DNA from: an uncultured Acetatifactor sp.
GTDB taxonomy: Bacteria > Bacillota > Clostridia > Lachnospirales > Lachnospiraceae
Length of the DNA: 43,417 bases
Direction of reading: 5' to 3'
Assembly: GCA_910584235.1 (NCBI GenBank)
Contig: CAJTZD010000034.1
Span: forward strand, 1-43,417
The notes beneath the pieces were generated by a model. It was not told the DNA's origin and searched no databases. It saw only the letters and a program-made list of their open reading frames with translations. The first letter of the stretch is position 1, and the number at the start of each line of letters is the position of its first letter. A program made the position numbers and the translations under genes. This document shows, piece by piece, positions 15,726 to 24,104 of the stretch.

Positions 15726-16648
15726 ACAGAGCGGATTTTATGAACCAGCTTGAAAGCCTGCTCCAGGGCATTGCTTCCGGCGAGCGGGAGGAGGCAATTC
15801 AGTATTATAATGATTACTTTGACGATGCCGGGGAAGAGAATGAGAAAGAGGTCATCGAGGCTTTGGGAAATCCGGCCAGAGTGGCTGAGAATATCAGACG
15901 AGATCTGTTGGACAACGGGTATGGGAAAAAGCCCGCAGGGAAAGCGAAAGCGTCAGACAGGGCCCTGATGGAATACGGGCAAAGCGAGCAGGAGAGCGAG
16001 GCGGATGAGGGACAGGGCGCCGGGCTTAAGGAGAGCGCAACTGTCCGGGGAGCGGGAAGAGCCGGCCAGACAGCGGATTTTGCCCCGAAAGACAGCGGGA
16101 GCTTTCGCCAGGAAAGCGCCGCGGAAGCGTCCGCGGCAGGTGGCTGGAATCCGTTTGAGGGGTATGGGAAAAGTACGGACGGCGCTCCTTTGGATGAGGA
16201 TGCCTACAGGTGGAGCCGCGATACGGCAGGGTGGTTCGGGAACGAAGCGGAAAAGGGCGAAAAGGGAAAGAAAGGCGGTCTGCCTGTCTGGGCAATCGCA
16301 TTGATCGCCACCGGACTGATATTTGCCTTTCCGTTCCTGGGCGGTCTGCTTATGGGGCTTGCGGGGGTGCTGCTTGGATGGTTCGGCATTATACTGGGCA
16401 TCGGTTCCGCGGCGGCCGCATTGCTGATTGTGTTTGTGGTGCTGGTGGCTGTAGGCATTATCTGCCTTTTTGTGAATCCCTGGGTGGGGATGGCTTTGGC
16501 CGGAGCCGGCCTGCTGGCGGGCTGTGTGGGCATTCTGCTGCTGATGCTGACAGTGGCCATGGCAGGTATCGCGACGCCGGCTATTTTCAGAGGAATTTTC
16601 GCTATGTTTCGGTTTTTTAAGCGGAAAATGGCAGCGGCAGCGGGCTAG
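15722..16648 (+). CDS. DUF1700 (HAAS-domain) membrane protein
   Basis: The 308-residue protein begins with the HAAS/DUF1700 helical domain (FMNQLESLLQGIASGEREEA, YYNDYFDDAGEENEKEVIEALGNP). A long polar, probably disordered linker (about 70-185) follows. Four hydrophobic helices then lie between about 190 and 300. Such proteins are cotranscribed with PadR and are thought to link the regulator to the membrane. The start overlaps the padR stop by 4 bases, indicating translational coupling. The linker is rich in Ala, Gly, Glu and Lys and is probably the fastest-evolving part. Confidence 0.85.
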   Translation: MNRADFMNQLESLLQGIASGEREEAIQYYNDYFDDAGEENEKEVIEALGNPARVAENIRRDLLDNGYGKKPAGKAKASDRALMEYGQSEQESEADEGQGAGLKESATVRGAGRAGQTADFAPKDSGSFRQESAAEASAAGGWNPFEGYGKSTDGAPLDEDAYRWSRDTAGWFGNEAEKGEKGKKGGLPVWAIALIATGLIFAFPFLGGLLMGLAGVLLGWFGIILGIGSAAAALLIVFVVLVAVGIICLFVNPWVGMALAGAGLLAGCVGILLLMLTVAMAGIATPAIFRGIFAMFRFFKRKMAAAAG

Positions 16649-16727
16649 TGCAGGGCAGTCAGGAGAGACCGGAGGACAGGCAGGGGATCGGGCAGTAAGA
16701 TGCCAAAACAGAAAGGATTGAGGCGGA

Positions 16728-17795
16728 ATGAAGAGATTTATGAAAGGCTGTGCAATCACAGCGCTGATATTCGGAGTCATCGGAGTGGTGTTCGTCATGG
16801 TGGGAGGCGCGGCGGCAGGCAGCGCTGCCATCTACCGAACCGTAGAGGAGACTACCAAGGGAAGAGTCCGGCTGGATGGCTGGTGGGGAATGTATCCGTA
16901 CGGGGGACTGAAGAGCTGGATCTTCGGCTGGATGGCTTCGGACAGTGATATCGTCGGCAGCGAAGTGGAGCTGACACCCGAGGCGCCGGAAATACCCGAA
17001 GTACCGGATGTGGATAACGGTTATGGAGGCAGCGGCTGGCTGGATGGGGATGATGAGGGACATGTGGTTAAATTTTCCCACAGCAGCAAAGTATACGAGG
17101 GGGATGTGGACAAATTCTGTCCGGGAGAGAATATCAGAAATCTGGAGATAGAAGTGGGAGGCTGTCTGCTGCAGACAGAAATCTCCCAGGACGGGAAGCT
17201 GTACCTGGAGGCAGAGGACGTTTATAAATTTCAGAGCTATGTGGAGGATCATACGCTGTATGTCAAATCCTCCAGCCAATATCCCACCGATATAGGGGAG
17301 GGCAGTATTACTCTGTATCTGCCGGAGAATTACCGGTTCCATGAGGTCAGTGTGGAATTGGGCGCAGGGGAGCTGTATCTGCCGTTCCTGCATGCGGACA
17401 GCGCTTCGCTGGAGGTGGGCGCCGGGCAGATCGCTGTATATGACAAAGCCATGATATCGGAACTGGATGTATCCATAGGTGCGGGCAGTGTGTCATTTGA
17501 CGCCATAGAGGCAGTTGAACTGGACGTGGAAGTGGGCATGGGGGTATTCTCGGCGTATGAGGTGGAGATCGGTAAGAGCGTTAATGCGGAGTGTGCCATG
17601 GGAAGTGTGGAGATAACGCTGAAAGGCGAAGAGCAGGATTTCAATTATGACCTGGAGTGCGCTATGGGCAATATCGAGCTGAACGGAAGAGACTATGGGG
17701 GTTTCGGACAGGAGAGGTCCATGGACAATGGTGTGTCCAGGCAGATAGATCTGGATTGTTCCATGGGGTATATAGGGATAAGCTTTACGGATTAG
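16728..17795 (+). CDS. DUF4097-type beta-repeat protein, membrane anchored
   Basis: A 355-residue protein with one N-terminal transmembrane helix (about 8-30, ALIFGVIGVVFVMVGGAAAG). A long extracytoplasmic part follows, rich in repeated short beta strands (for example LEIEVGG, VSVELGAGELYLPF, LEVGAGQIAVYD, LDVSIGAGSVSFD, LDVEVGMGVFSAYE). This is the DUF4097 adhesin-like or bactofilin-like beta-helix architecture. It closes the PadR-DUF1700-DUF4097 operon, an envelope-stress-type cassette in Firmicutes. GAGGCGG precedes the ATG. Confidence 0.85.
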   Translation: MKRFMKGCAITALIFGVIGVVFVMVGGAAAGSAAIYRTVEETTKGRVRLDGWWGMYPYGGLKSWIFGWMASDSDIVGSEVELTPEAPEIPEVPDVDNGYGGSGWLDGDDEGHVVKFSHSSKVYEGDVDKFCPGENIRNLEIEVGGCLLQTEISQDGKLYLEAEDVYKFQSYVEDHTLYVKSSSQYPTDIGEGSITLYLPENYRFHEVSVELGAGELYLPFLHADSASLEVGAGQIAVYDKAMISELDVSIGAGSVSFDAIEAVELDVEVGMGVFSAYEVEIGKSVNAECAMGSVEITLKGEEQDFNYDLECAMGNIELNGRDYGGFGQERSMDNGVSRQIDLDCSMGYIGISFTD

Positions 17796-17871
17796 CAGCG
17801 AACTGTTTTCCCGGGCATGAGCGGAAAGCCCGGAGGCCAGGAAAATGCAAACGGAAATATATTGTGAGATC

Positions 17872-17909
17872 GGGAAATGCCGGGCGGAGGAATCTGCCCG
17901 GCATTTCCC
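17872..17909 (+). terminator. perfect 14-bp stem after the DUF4097 gene
   Basis: GGGAAATGCCGGGC (17872-17885) pairs perfectly with 17896-17909 around a 10-base loop, about 80 bases beyond the operon's last stop. No T-run follows, so it may be a 3' mRNA-stability hairpin rather than an intrinsic terminator. Confidence 0.55.
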
Positions 17910-17935
17910 AGGGGGGCGGTTTATGACCCGGCCCA

Positions 17936-18097
17936 TTACGCTACGTTACAGTTCACGGCCTTGCCGTAAACTGTAACATGATGCACACAAAATGAGCAAA
18001 AGAGCTCATTTTGGCGCAGGCCGTCTCGGGATTTTCATGCAAATTACGCATGAAAACACCTCGCGGTGGCACCGAGTGAACAGTAACTACGCTACGG
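17936..18097. repeat. compact multi-hairpin element with imperfect terminal inverted repeats
   Basis: About 160 bp contain three consecutive hairpins: 17945-17977 (15-bp stem, one mismatch), 17989-18012 (AAAATGAGC/GCTCATTTT) and 18032-18056 (TTTTCATGC/GCATGAAAA). The outer ends, TTACGCTACGTTACAG and a roughly complementary GTAACTACGCTACG, are imperfect inverted repeats. No protein is encoded. The design is that of a REP-like or MITE-like dispersed element. That it recurs elsewhere in the genome is an inference I cannot test here. Confidence 0.6.
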
Positions 18098-18146
18098 ATC
18101 TGTAAGGAAAATGTCACCGTATTGTAAGGTTTTTCTGCCGAGACTG

Positions 18147-18155
18147 TGATATAAT
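18147..18155 (+). promoter_or_regulatory. extended -10 promoter of the YdcF-like gene
   Basis: TGATATAAT matches an extended -10 element (TGN before TATAAT at 18150-18155). No good -35 is seen. It lies 55 bases before the start codon. Confidence 0.5.
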
Positions 18156-18210
18156 GACCTTATTCTAACGAATATATTACAGAAAACAAAGCGGTGAGGG
18201 GAGATTTCAT

Positions 18211-19224
18211 ATGTGGCAGATTACATTCTTTCTGTTTGCGGTATCATTTTGTATATTTGCAGGGGTCATGATACATGATTCCAGGACGCTCTGGAGCGGC
18301 ATTTCTTTTTTCTGGATGATGGTCTGTCTGGCGGTTGCAATGCTGTTCCTGCTGGCCGGGTATTTGGAATGGTTCTCGTCCCACGCAGCGGTGAAATGGC
18401 TGCTGATCATACTCATGCTGGCGGCCGCGGGCTGTGTGCTGGTGTTTCCCATGGTCCTGATTATCACATTTTTTGTGGAGGGAATCAAAGTCATCCGTCA
18501 CGAGGGGATAAAGCCGGCGAACATGCTGTCCATGGCGTTTTCCGTGATGCTCTTTGGCTATCTGGCTGTATGGCCTGCCTTTGGCCGCGCGGGGAGCGGT
18601 TTGCTTGGAGCAAGACTGTATGTGCTGATCAGCTTGCTGGCATTCTACCTCCTTTCTCTGCTGGCCATCTATTCCCTTTCCGCGGTGCTGAACCTGATTC
18701 ATCTGAGAAAGAAACGAAAGGCTGACTACATTGTTGTATTGGGCGCTGGTCTGACAGGCAGCCGAGTCACCCCCCTGCTGGCGGCCCGGATCGAAAAGGG
18801 GATAGAACTTCTTGACCACAATCCGAAAGCGGCGCTGATCATGTCCGGAGGTCAGGGGCCGGGAGAGGACATTCCGGAGGGCCGGGCTATGGCGGACTAT
18901 GCGATTCACAGAGGCGTGGATGCGGACAAAATCATTGTGGAGGACCGGTCTGCGTCCACGGAGGAAAACCTGCTGTTTTCAAGAGAACTGATGCAAAAGG
19001 AGCGTCCGCGGGTCATTGTAGTCACCACGGCCTACCATGTGTTCCGGGCGTTGCTTTTGGCCAGGCAGCAGAAAATGGCATGCGTGGGCTTTGGGGCAAG
19101 GACGAAATGGTATTTTACGCTCAATGCCCTGCTTCGGGAATTTATCGGATACCTGAGCCTGACATGGAAGCGGCATGCCGTTGTGGCGCTGCTGACGGCC
19201 GGGGGCGTTGCGCTGATATATTAA
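18211..19224 (+). CDS. YdcF/SanA-family (DUF218) membrane protein
   Basis: The 337-residue protein has four to five N-terminal transmembrane helices (about 1-165). A DUF218/YdcF domain follows: ADYIVVLGAGLTGSRVTPLL, ALIMSGGQGPGEDIPEG, IIVEDRSASTEENLLFS and VTTAYHVFRALLLAR. A last hydrophobic segment closes the protein. Relatives act in envelope biogenesis or vancomycin tolerance, but the chemistry is unsettled. GGGGAG precedes the ATG at a good distance. It is alone in its transcription unit. Confidence 0.87.
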   Translation: MWQITFFLFAVSFCIFAGVMIHDSRTLWSGISFFWMMVCLAVAMLFLLAGYLEWFSSHAAVKWLLIILMLAAAGCVLVFPMVLIITFFVEGIKVIRHEGIKPANMLSMAFSVMLFGYLAVWPAFGRAGSGLLGARLYVLISLLAFYLLSLLAIYSLSAVLNLIHLRKKRKADYIVVLGAGLTGSRVTPLLAARIEKGIELLDHNPKAALIMSGGQGPGEDIPEGRAMADYAIHRGVDADKIIVEDRSASTEENLLFSRELMQKERPRVIVVTTAYHVFRALLLARQQKMACVGFGARTKWYFTLNALLREFIGYLSLTWKRHAVVALLTAGGVALIY

Positions 19225-19274
19225 AGTTAAACGTTAAGTCCATTAAGACCCGGCCGCCCCGCAATAAAATATTC

Positions 19275-19303
19275 TTGACAAAACCTGCCGGATAGCTTAT
19301 AGT
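19275..19303 (+). promoter_or_regulatory. valS promoter
   Basis: TTGACA (19275-19280), 17 bp, TATAGT (19298-19303). The predicted transcript starts near 19310, inside the first unit of the tandem repeat, about 470 bases before the valS start codon. Confidence 0.8.
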
Positions 19304-19412
19304 ATGGAAAGAAAAGCATTCCATGGAAGAAAAGTAATCTATGGAAGAAAAGCATTCCATGGAAGAAAAGCATTCCATGGAAGAAAAGTAATCCATGAAA
19401 CAAAAGCATTCC
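19304..19412 (+). repeat. six tandem 18-bp units at the start of the valS transcript
   Basis: The unit ATGGAAGAAAAGCATTCC occurs at 19304 (19 bp, one extra A), 19323, 19341, 19359, 19377 and 19395, with changes in units 2, 5 and 6. Each unit plus the next two bases reads ATGGAA-N8-TTCCAT, a small hairpin. The unit junctions form TTCCATGGAA palindromes. There are no spacers, so this is not a CRISPR array. No ORF with an RBS uses it: the frame beginning MEEKHS meets TAA in two units. Confidence 0.85.
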
Positions 19413-19432
19413 GATGCAATAGAAACGGAAAA

Positions 19433-19740
19433 AGGCGATGAGAAAGAGGAGTACGCATTGCCCCTTGCCAGAGAGAGCTGCCATCCGTAAGGACGGATGC
19501 TGAGAGGCGGTTTAAAGGAAAGGATGCGGAAGGTAGCTTTTAAGCCGGAGATCTGAAAACGGGAATGAGCCAGAGACATTCCGGACAAAGTAGGGTCTCA
19601 CGAATTATCCCCGTTACAGGATAGGACTTTAGTAGAAGTCGCTGAGGCAGGAGACGCTTATGTGCGTCCGCTGCGAACAAAGGTGGTACCGCGTCAAGGA
19701 CGCCCTTTGCTGATGAAAGTCGGCAGAGGGCTTTTTTCAT
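19433..19740 (+). promoter_or_regulatory. T-box riboswitch leader of valS
   Basis: The leader has the T-box hallmarks: AGAGGAGTA (19444-19452) at the stem I base, stem I helix CGCAT/ATGCG (19454-19458 with 19524-19528), and the antiterminator bulge AAAGGTGGTACCGCG (19679-19693). A competing terminator lies at 19702-19737. Uncharged tRNA binding stabilises the antiterminator and switches valS on. GTA (19533-19535) in the 3' side of stem I is a plausible valine specifier, although the reading GGT one base earlier cannot be excluded by eye. Confidence 0.93.
19702..19737 (+). terminator. T-box regulated intrinsic terminator
   Basis: GCCCTTTGC (19702-19710) pairs with GCAGAGGGC (19723-19731) with one G-U, followed by six T residues. 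Its 5' arm overlaps the antiterminator, as the mechanism requires. Confidence 0.9.
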
Positions 19741-19782
19741 GCGGCCGCGCCTACCCGAAACCAAGAAGAGAGGAGAAGTATT

Positions 19783-22542
19783 ATGAGCAAGGAACTGGCA
19801 AAGACCTACGACCCCAAGGGGTTGGAAGACAGGTTGTACCAAAAGTGGATGGACAAGAAATATTTCCATGCGGAGGTGGATTATAACAGAAAGCCTTTCA
19901 CTATCGTGATTCCCCCGCCAAATATCACCGGACAGCTCCATATGGGACATGCTCTGGACAATACCATGCAGGACATCCTGATCCGCTTCAAGCGAATGCA
20001 GGGATACAATACCCTCTGGCAGCCCGGAACGGACCATGCCGCCATCTCCACGGAGGTGAAGCTCATCGAGAAGCTTAAGGAGGAGGGCATAGACAAGTAT
20101 GACCTGGGCCGGGAGAAATTCTTAGAGCGGGCCTGGGACTGGAAGCGGGAGTATGGCGGACGCATCATCTCCCAGCTTAAGAGGATGGGATCCTCCTGCG
20201 ACTGGGACAGGGAGCGTTTCACCATGGACGAGGGGTGTAACCGGGCCGTGACGGAAGTCTTTGTGAAGATGCACCAAAAGGGCTATATCTACAAAGGCGC
20301 CCGGATGGTAAACTGGTGCCCTGTGTGCAACACCTCCATCTCCGACGCGGAGGTGGAATATGAGGAGCAGGCCGGACATCTGTGGCATATCAAGTATCCT
20401 GTGATGAATGAGGACGGTACTCCCAGCGATACGGAGTTTCTGACTTTTGCCACCACCCGTCCCGAGACCATGCTGGGGGATACGGCAGTGGCCATCCATC
20501 CGGAGGACGAGCGGTATGCGCACCTGATCGGGAAGAGCGTCATGCTGCCTTTGATGGATCGGGTGATTCCCGTGGTCACGGACACCTATGTGGACAGGGA
20601 GTTCGGTACCGGCGTGGTGAAGATCACCCCCGCCCATGACCCCAACGACTTCGAGGTGGGCAAGCGCCATGGCCTCCCCGTTGTCAATATCATGAATGAC
20701 GATGCCACCATCAATGAAAACGGCGGGAAGTTTGCCGGCATGGATCGCTACGCGGCCAGAAAGGCCATTGTGGAAGAGCTGGAAAGCTTAGGACTGTTGG
20801 TAAAGATCGAGGACTATTCCCACAATGTAGGCACCCACGACCGCTGCAAGACCACCATAGAGCCCCTGGTAAAGGAACAGTGGTTCGTGAAGATGGAAGA
20901 ACTGATAAAACCTGCCGTGGAGGCAGTGAAAAAAGGCGAGATCCGCCTGGTGCCGGAGCGCATGGAGAAGACCTATTTCAACTGGACGGACAATATCCGC
21001 GACTGGTGCATCAGCCGTCAGCTGTGGTGGGGGCACAGAATTCCCGCCTACTACTGCGACGAGTGCGGGGAAGTGGTGGTGGCCGGGAAAGAGCCGGAAG
21101 TTTGCCCGAAATGCGGCTGTAAGCACTTCACCCAGGACCCCGATGTGCTGGATACCTGGTTCTCCTCGGCGCTTTGGCCCTTTGAGACATTGGGATGGCC
21201 CAAGGACACGGAGGAGCTGAAGTATTTCTATCCCACGGATGTGCTGGTGACGGGCTATGACATCATCTTCTTCTGGGTTATCCGCATGATCTTCTCAGGC
21301 TATGAGCATATGGGGGAGAAGCCTTTCCACACAGTGCTTTTCCACGGTCTGATGCGGGACAGCCAGGGGCGTAAATTTTCCAAATCCCTGGGCAACGGCA
21401 TTGATCCGCTGGAGCTGATCGACCAGTACGGTGCGGACGCCCTGCGGCTGACTCTGATTACGGGCAACGCCCCGGGCAATGACATGCGCTTCTACTATGA
21501 GAGAATGGAGAACAGCCGGAACTTTGCCAACAAGGTGTGGAATGCGTCACGGTTCATTATGATGAACATAAAAGGAGAGCGCTCCAGGACCGTGACAAGG
21601 CCAGAAGAGGGAGATCTTCAGCCTGTGGACAAATGGATCCTTTCCAAGCTGAACACACTGGTAAAGGACGTCACCGCCAATATGGAGAACTATGAGCTGG
21701 GGATAGCGGTGCAGAAAGTCGTAGACTTCCTCTGGGACGAATTCTGCGACTGGTATATCGAGATGGTGAAGCCCCGCCTGTACAACACGGATGACGCAAC
21801 CAGCCAGAATGCGGCGCTGTGGACTTTGAAGACAGTGCTGATTGATGCCTTAAAGCTCCTGCATCCCTATATGCCTTTCATCTCGGAGGAAATCTTCTGC
21901 ACTTTGCGGGAACTGGAATCTGGCGCTTCCATGAATGAAGAGGATGCCATGGAGGAATCCATTGTCATCAGCGCATGGCCCCGGTACCGGGAGGAGAGGA
22001 GCTTTCCCAAAGAGGAGAAAGACATCGAGATCATCAAACAGGCCGTGCGGGCAGTCCGCAATATCCGCAATGAGAGTAATGTACCGCCCAGCCGTAAGAC
22101 CAGCATCTATGTGATCAGCGACAGGGAGGAAATTGTCAGGACATTTACGGAGGGCAGACTGTTCTTCGCCTCTCTGGCCTATGCCAATGAGGTGAGGATG
22201 GTTCTGAAAGCAGACGGAGACGCAAAAACGTTCACAGAAGACGGCCAGGCCGTTTCCGTCTGTCCGGAGGATTTGATGAAAGACGCAGTGTCCGTGGTGA
22301 TTCCCGGGGCTACACTGTACATTCCTTTCGCGGAGCTGGTGGACGTGGCTCAGGAGAGGGAGCGCCTGCAGAAAGAGAAAAAGAGGCTGGAGGGGGAACT
22401 GGCCCGGGTGAACGGCATGCTCTCCAACGAGCGTTTTCTGTCCAAGGCGCCGGAGGAGAAAATAGCTGCAGAGCGGGAGAAGCTGGCCAAATATACCCAG
22501 ATGATGGAACAGGTGGATTTAAGACTTCACCAGCTTCAGTGA
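19783..22542 (+). CDS. valS: valyl-tRNA synthetase
   Basis: Class-I aminoacyl-tRNA synthetase of 919 residues, charging tRNA-Val in the cytoplasm. Visible landmarks in order are PPPNITGQLHMGHAL (HIGH motif variant), the editing-domain signature TTRPETMLGDTAVAIHP, the zinc-like knuckle CDECGEVVVAGKEPEVCPKCGC, GRKFSKSLGNG (KMSKS motif), and an anticodon-binding domain. The C-terminal coiled-coil tRNA arm is typical of ValS (about 850-919, rich in Glu, Lys and Arg). GAGAGGAG precedes the ATG. It heads a run of genes through folC to the TPR protein, under T-box control. Confidence 0.98.
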   Translation: MSKELAKTYDPKGLEDRLYQKWMDKKYFHAEVDYNRKPFTIVIPPPNITGQLHMGHALDNTMQDILIRFKRMQGYNTLWQPGTDHAAISTEVKLIEKLKEEGIDKYDLGREKFLERAWDWKREYGGRIISQLKRMGSSCDWDRERFTMDEGCNRAVTEVFVKMHQKGYIYKGARMVNWCPVCNTSISDAEVEYEEQAGHLWHIKYPVMNEDGTPSDTEFLTFATTRPETMLGDTAVAIHPEDERYAHLIGKSVMLPLMDRVIPVVTDTYVDREFGTGVVKITPAHDPNDFEVGKRHGLPVVNIMNDDATINENGGKFAGMDRYAARKAIVEELESLGLLVKIEDYSHNVGTHDRCKTTIEPLVKEQWFVKMEELIKPAVEAVKKGEIRLVPERMEKTYFNWTDNIRDWCISRQLWWGHRIPAYYCDECGEVVVAGKEPEVCPKCGCKHFTQDPDVLDTWFSSALWPFETLGWPKDTEELKYFYPTDVLVTGYDIIFFWVIRMIFSGYEHMGEKPFHTVLFHGLMRDSQGRKFSKSLGNGIDPLELIDQYGADALRLTLITGNAPGNDMRFYYERMENSRNFANKVWNASRFIMMNIKGERSRTVTRPEEGDLQPVDKWILSKLNTLVKDVTANMENYELGIAVQKVVDFLWDEFCDWYIEMVKPRLYNTDDATSQNAALWTLKTVLIDALKLLHPYMPFISEEIFCTLRELESGASMNEEDAMEESIVISAWPRYREERSFPKEEKDIEIIKQAVRAVRNIRNESNVPPSRKTSIYVISDREEIVRTFTEGRLFFASLAYANEVRMVLKADGDAKTFTEDGQAVSVCPEDLMKDAVSVVIPGATLYIPFAELVDVAQERERLQKEKKRLEGELARVNGMLSNERFLSKAPEEKIAAEREKLAKYTQMMEQVDLRLHQLQ

Positions 22543-22564
22543 GTATGAGGTTTCATTTTAGCAA

Positions 22565-22597
22565 GGCGCCGTCCGGGGGATGTATCCGGGCGGCGCC
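22565..22597 (+). other. GC-rich hairpin between valS and folC
   Basis: GGCGCCG (22565-22571) pairs with CGGCGCC (22591-22597), extended inwards by CCGG/CCGG. There is no T-run. It may moderate transcription or translation between valS and folC. Confidence 0.5.
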
Positions 22598-22624
22598 GAA
22601 AACAGGCCGGGGAGGTACTTTGCT

Positions 22625-23944
22625 GTGGAGAGACAGAATATTACTACATTTGAGCAGGCAGCAGCATACATTGAGGACATTCCGCGATTTACTTCAAAGC
22701 ATTCTATGGCGCAGACAAAGGCTTTTCTCCATAAACTGGGAGATCCGGACAGGGAGATGCGTATCATCCATGTGGCGGGAACAAACGGAAAAGGCTCTGT
22801 ATGCGCCTATATGCGCAGCATTTTAGAGGCGGCAGGCTATCGGGTGGCTCTGTTTTCCTCCCCCCATCTGGTCTGTATCAGAGAGCGGTTTGCGGCAGAC
22901 GGGGAGATGGTTTCCGAAGAGGATTTTCTGCGGGCCTTTCTCCGGATTTATGATTCGCTGGACTGGGGGGCTCTGGAGCGGGAGGAAGCGGAGGCCTATC
23001 ATCCGACTTATTTTGAGTATCTCTTTTTCATGGCCATGGTGCTGTTTGCGCAGATGCGCCCGGACTTCTGTATCCTGGAGACGGGGGTGGGCGGCAGGCT
23101 GGACGCCACGAATTCGGTTGCGCATAAGGAACTGGCCGTCATTACGCATATCAGCTTTGACCATGTGGGAGTCCTGGGGGATACTCTGGGGAAGATTGCC
23201 TCCGAAAAGGCAGGTATCCTGCAGGCAGGCGCTGCGGCTGTCTGGTGGAACACCTGTGAGGAGACGGAGCGGGTCTTCAGACAGCGGGCGGAGGAACTTG
23301 GGATTTTGGCAGATTCCGTGTCGGAAAATGACTACTCTTTTTTAAATTTTAAGAGAAAAAGCATTGATTTTTGCCTGCACAATCTGTATGATAGAGATGC
23401 TACGCTTACACTCCATACCATTGCCGCTTACCAGATGGAGAACTGCGCGCTGGCTGTCAGGGCCATCATAGCTTTAGACGGCGGCAGGACGGTCTCCGCA
23501 GAGCAGATCAGGAAAGGCGTTTTGGAGTGCTTTTGGGCGGGACGCATGGAAGAGGTGCGTCCGGAGGTGTTTGTGGACGGCGCCCACAATGAGGACGGCA
23601 TCCGCGCTTTCCTGGAGACAGTGGCGTCTGACGGGCATACGGGCAGGAGAAGCCTGCTGTTCGGCGTGGTAAAGGATAAGGACTACGAAAATATGATAAA
23701 GGAACTTGCGGTCAGCGGACTGTTTCAAAAGGTCTGTGTGACCCGGATGCACAGCAGCCGGACCCTGGATACAGGGACCATCGCGGAGCTGTTTGGCGGG
23801 TATCCGGGCTGTGCCTGCGAGATATGTGAGGATGCGGGGGCTGCTTTTCGCAGGATGTATGAGAACCGAAAGGACGGGGAGCGCATCTATGTGGCAGGGA
23901 GCCTGTATTTGGTCGGTGAGATTAAGGAGTTGCTTGAGGCATGA
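22625..23944 (+). CDS. folC: folylpolyglutamate synthase / dihydrofolate synthase
   Basis: FolC adds glutamate to dihydropteroate and folates, using ATP. The Mur-ligase-type P-loop HVAGTNGKGSVCAYM, the motif SSPHLVCIRERF, the ETGVGGRLDATN region, THISFDHVGVLGDTLGKIASEKAGI and the C-terminal DGAHNEDG are all present. I choose the GTG at 22625 (439 residues): GGAGGT stands 8 bases upstream and it lies just before the conserved ITTFEQAAAYIEDI. An in-frame ATG at 22580 falls in the loop of the upstream hairpin and has no RBS. The stop overlaps the following gene by 4 bases. Confidence 0.95.
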   Translation: MERQNITTFEQAAAYIEDIPRFTSKHSMAQTKAFLHKLGDPDREMRIIHVAGTNGKGSVCAYMRSILEAAGYRVALFSSPHLVCIRERFAADGEMVSEEDFLRAFLRIYDSLDWGALEREEAEAYHPTYFEYLFFMAMVLFAQMRPDFCILETGVGGRLDATNSVAHKELAVITHISFDHVGVLGDTLGKIASEKAGILQAGAAAVWWNTCEETERVFRQRAEELGILADSVSENDYSFLNFKRKSIDFCLHNLYDRDATLTLHTIAAYQMENCALAVRAIIALDGGRTVSAEQIRKGVLECFWAGRMEEVRPEVFVDGAHNEDGIRAFLETVASDGHTGRRSLLFGVVKDKDYENMIKELAVSGLFQKVCVTRMHSSRTLDTGTIAELFGGYPGCACEICEDAGAAFRRMYENRKDGERIYVAGSLYLVGEIKELLEA

Positions 23945-24102
23945 TAAATTTTGAGGACGAACTGAAAAAATTCCATCCCAGCCTGGAAGTGGAGGATGTG
24001 GAGGAGGCCATCTATCAGCAGGATCTGACGGATATAGCGGATCTGCTGATCAAGAAGATAACGGAGTCTGAAGGCGAATTAGAACGGGAGTATGAAGAAT
24101 AA
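23941..24102 (+). CDS. small acidic 53-residue protein
   Basis: ATG at 23941 overlaps the folC stop (ATGA), and the frame ends at TAA 24100-24102, two bases before the next gene. The sequence is strongly acidic and helical (start MINFEDELKKFHPSLEVEDV, end LEREYEE). Translational coupling on both sides makes it a real gene. I do not know its function. It could be a small partner of the TPR protein that follows. Confidence 0.75.
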   Translation: MINFEDELKKFHPSLEVEDVEEAIYQQDLTDIADLLIKKITESEGELEREYEE

Positions 24103-24104
24103 GA

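Noticed and set aside
17657..17926. Small gene overlapping the end of the DUF4097 gene
   Set aside because: It is out of frame with a clear gene, has no RBS and a basic, low-complexity product.
19304..19412. CRISPR array
   Set aside because: The 18-bp units are directly adjacent without spacers, degenerate at some units, and there are no cas genes in the window.
19227..19484. Minus-strand peptide of repeated FFHGML units across the tandem repeat
   Set aside because: It is the reverse reading of the 18-bp repeat (a multiple of three keeps it open), has no RBS, and runs against the valS promoter.
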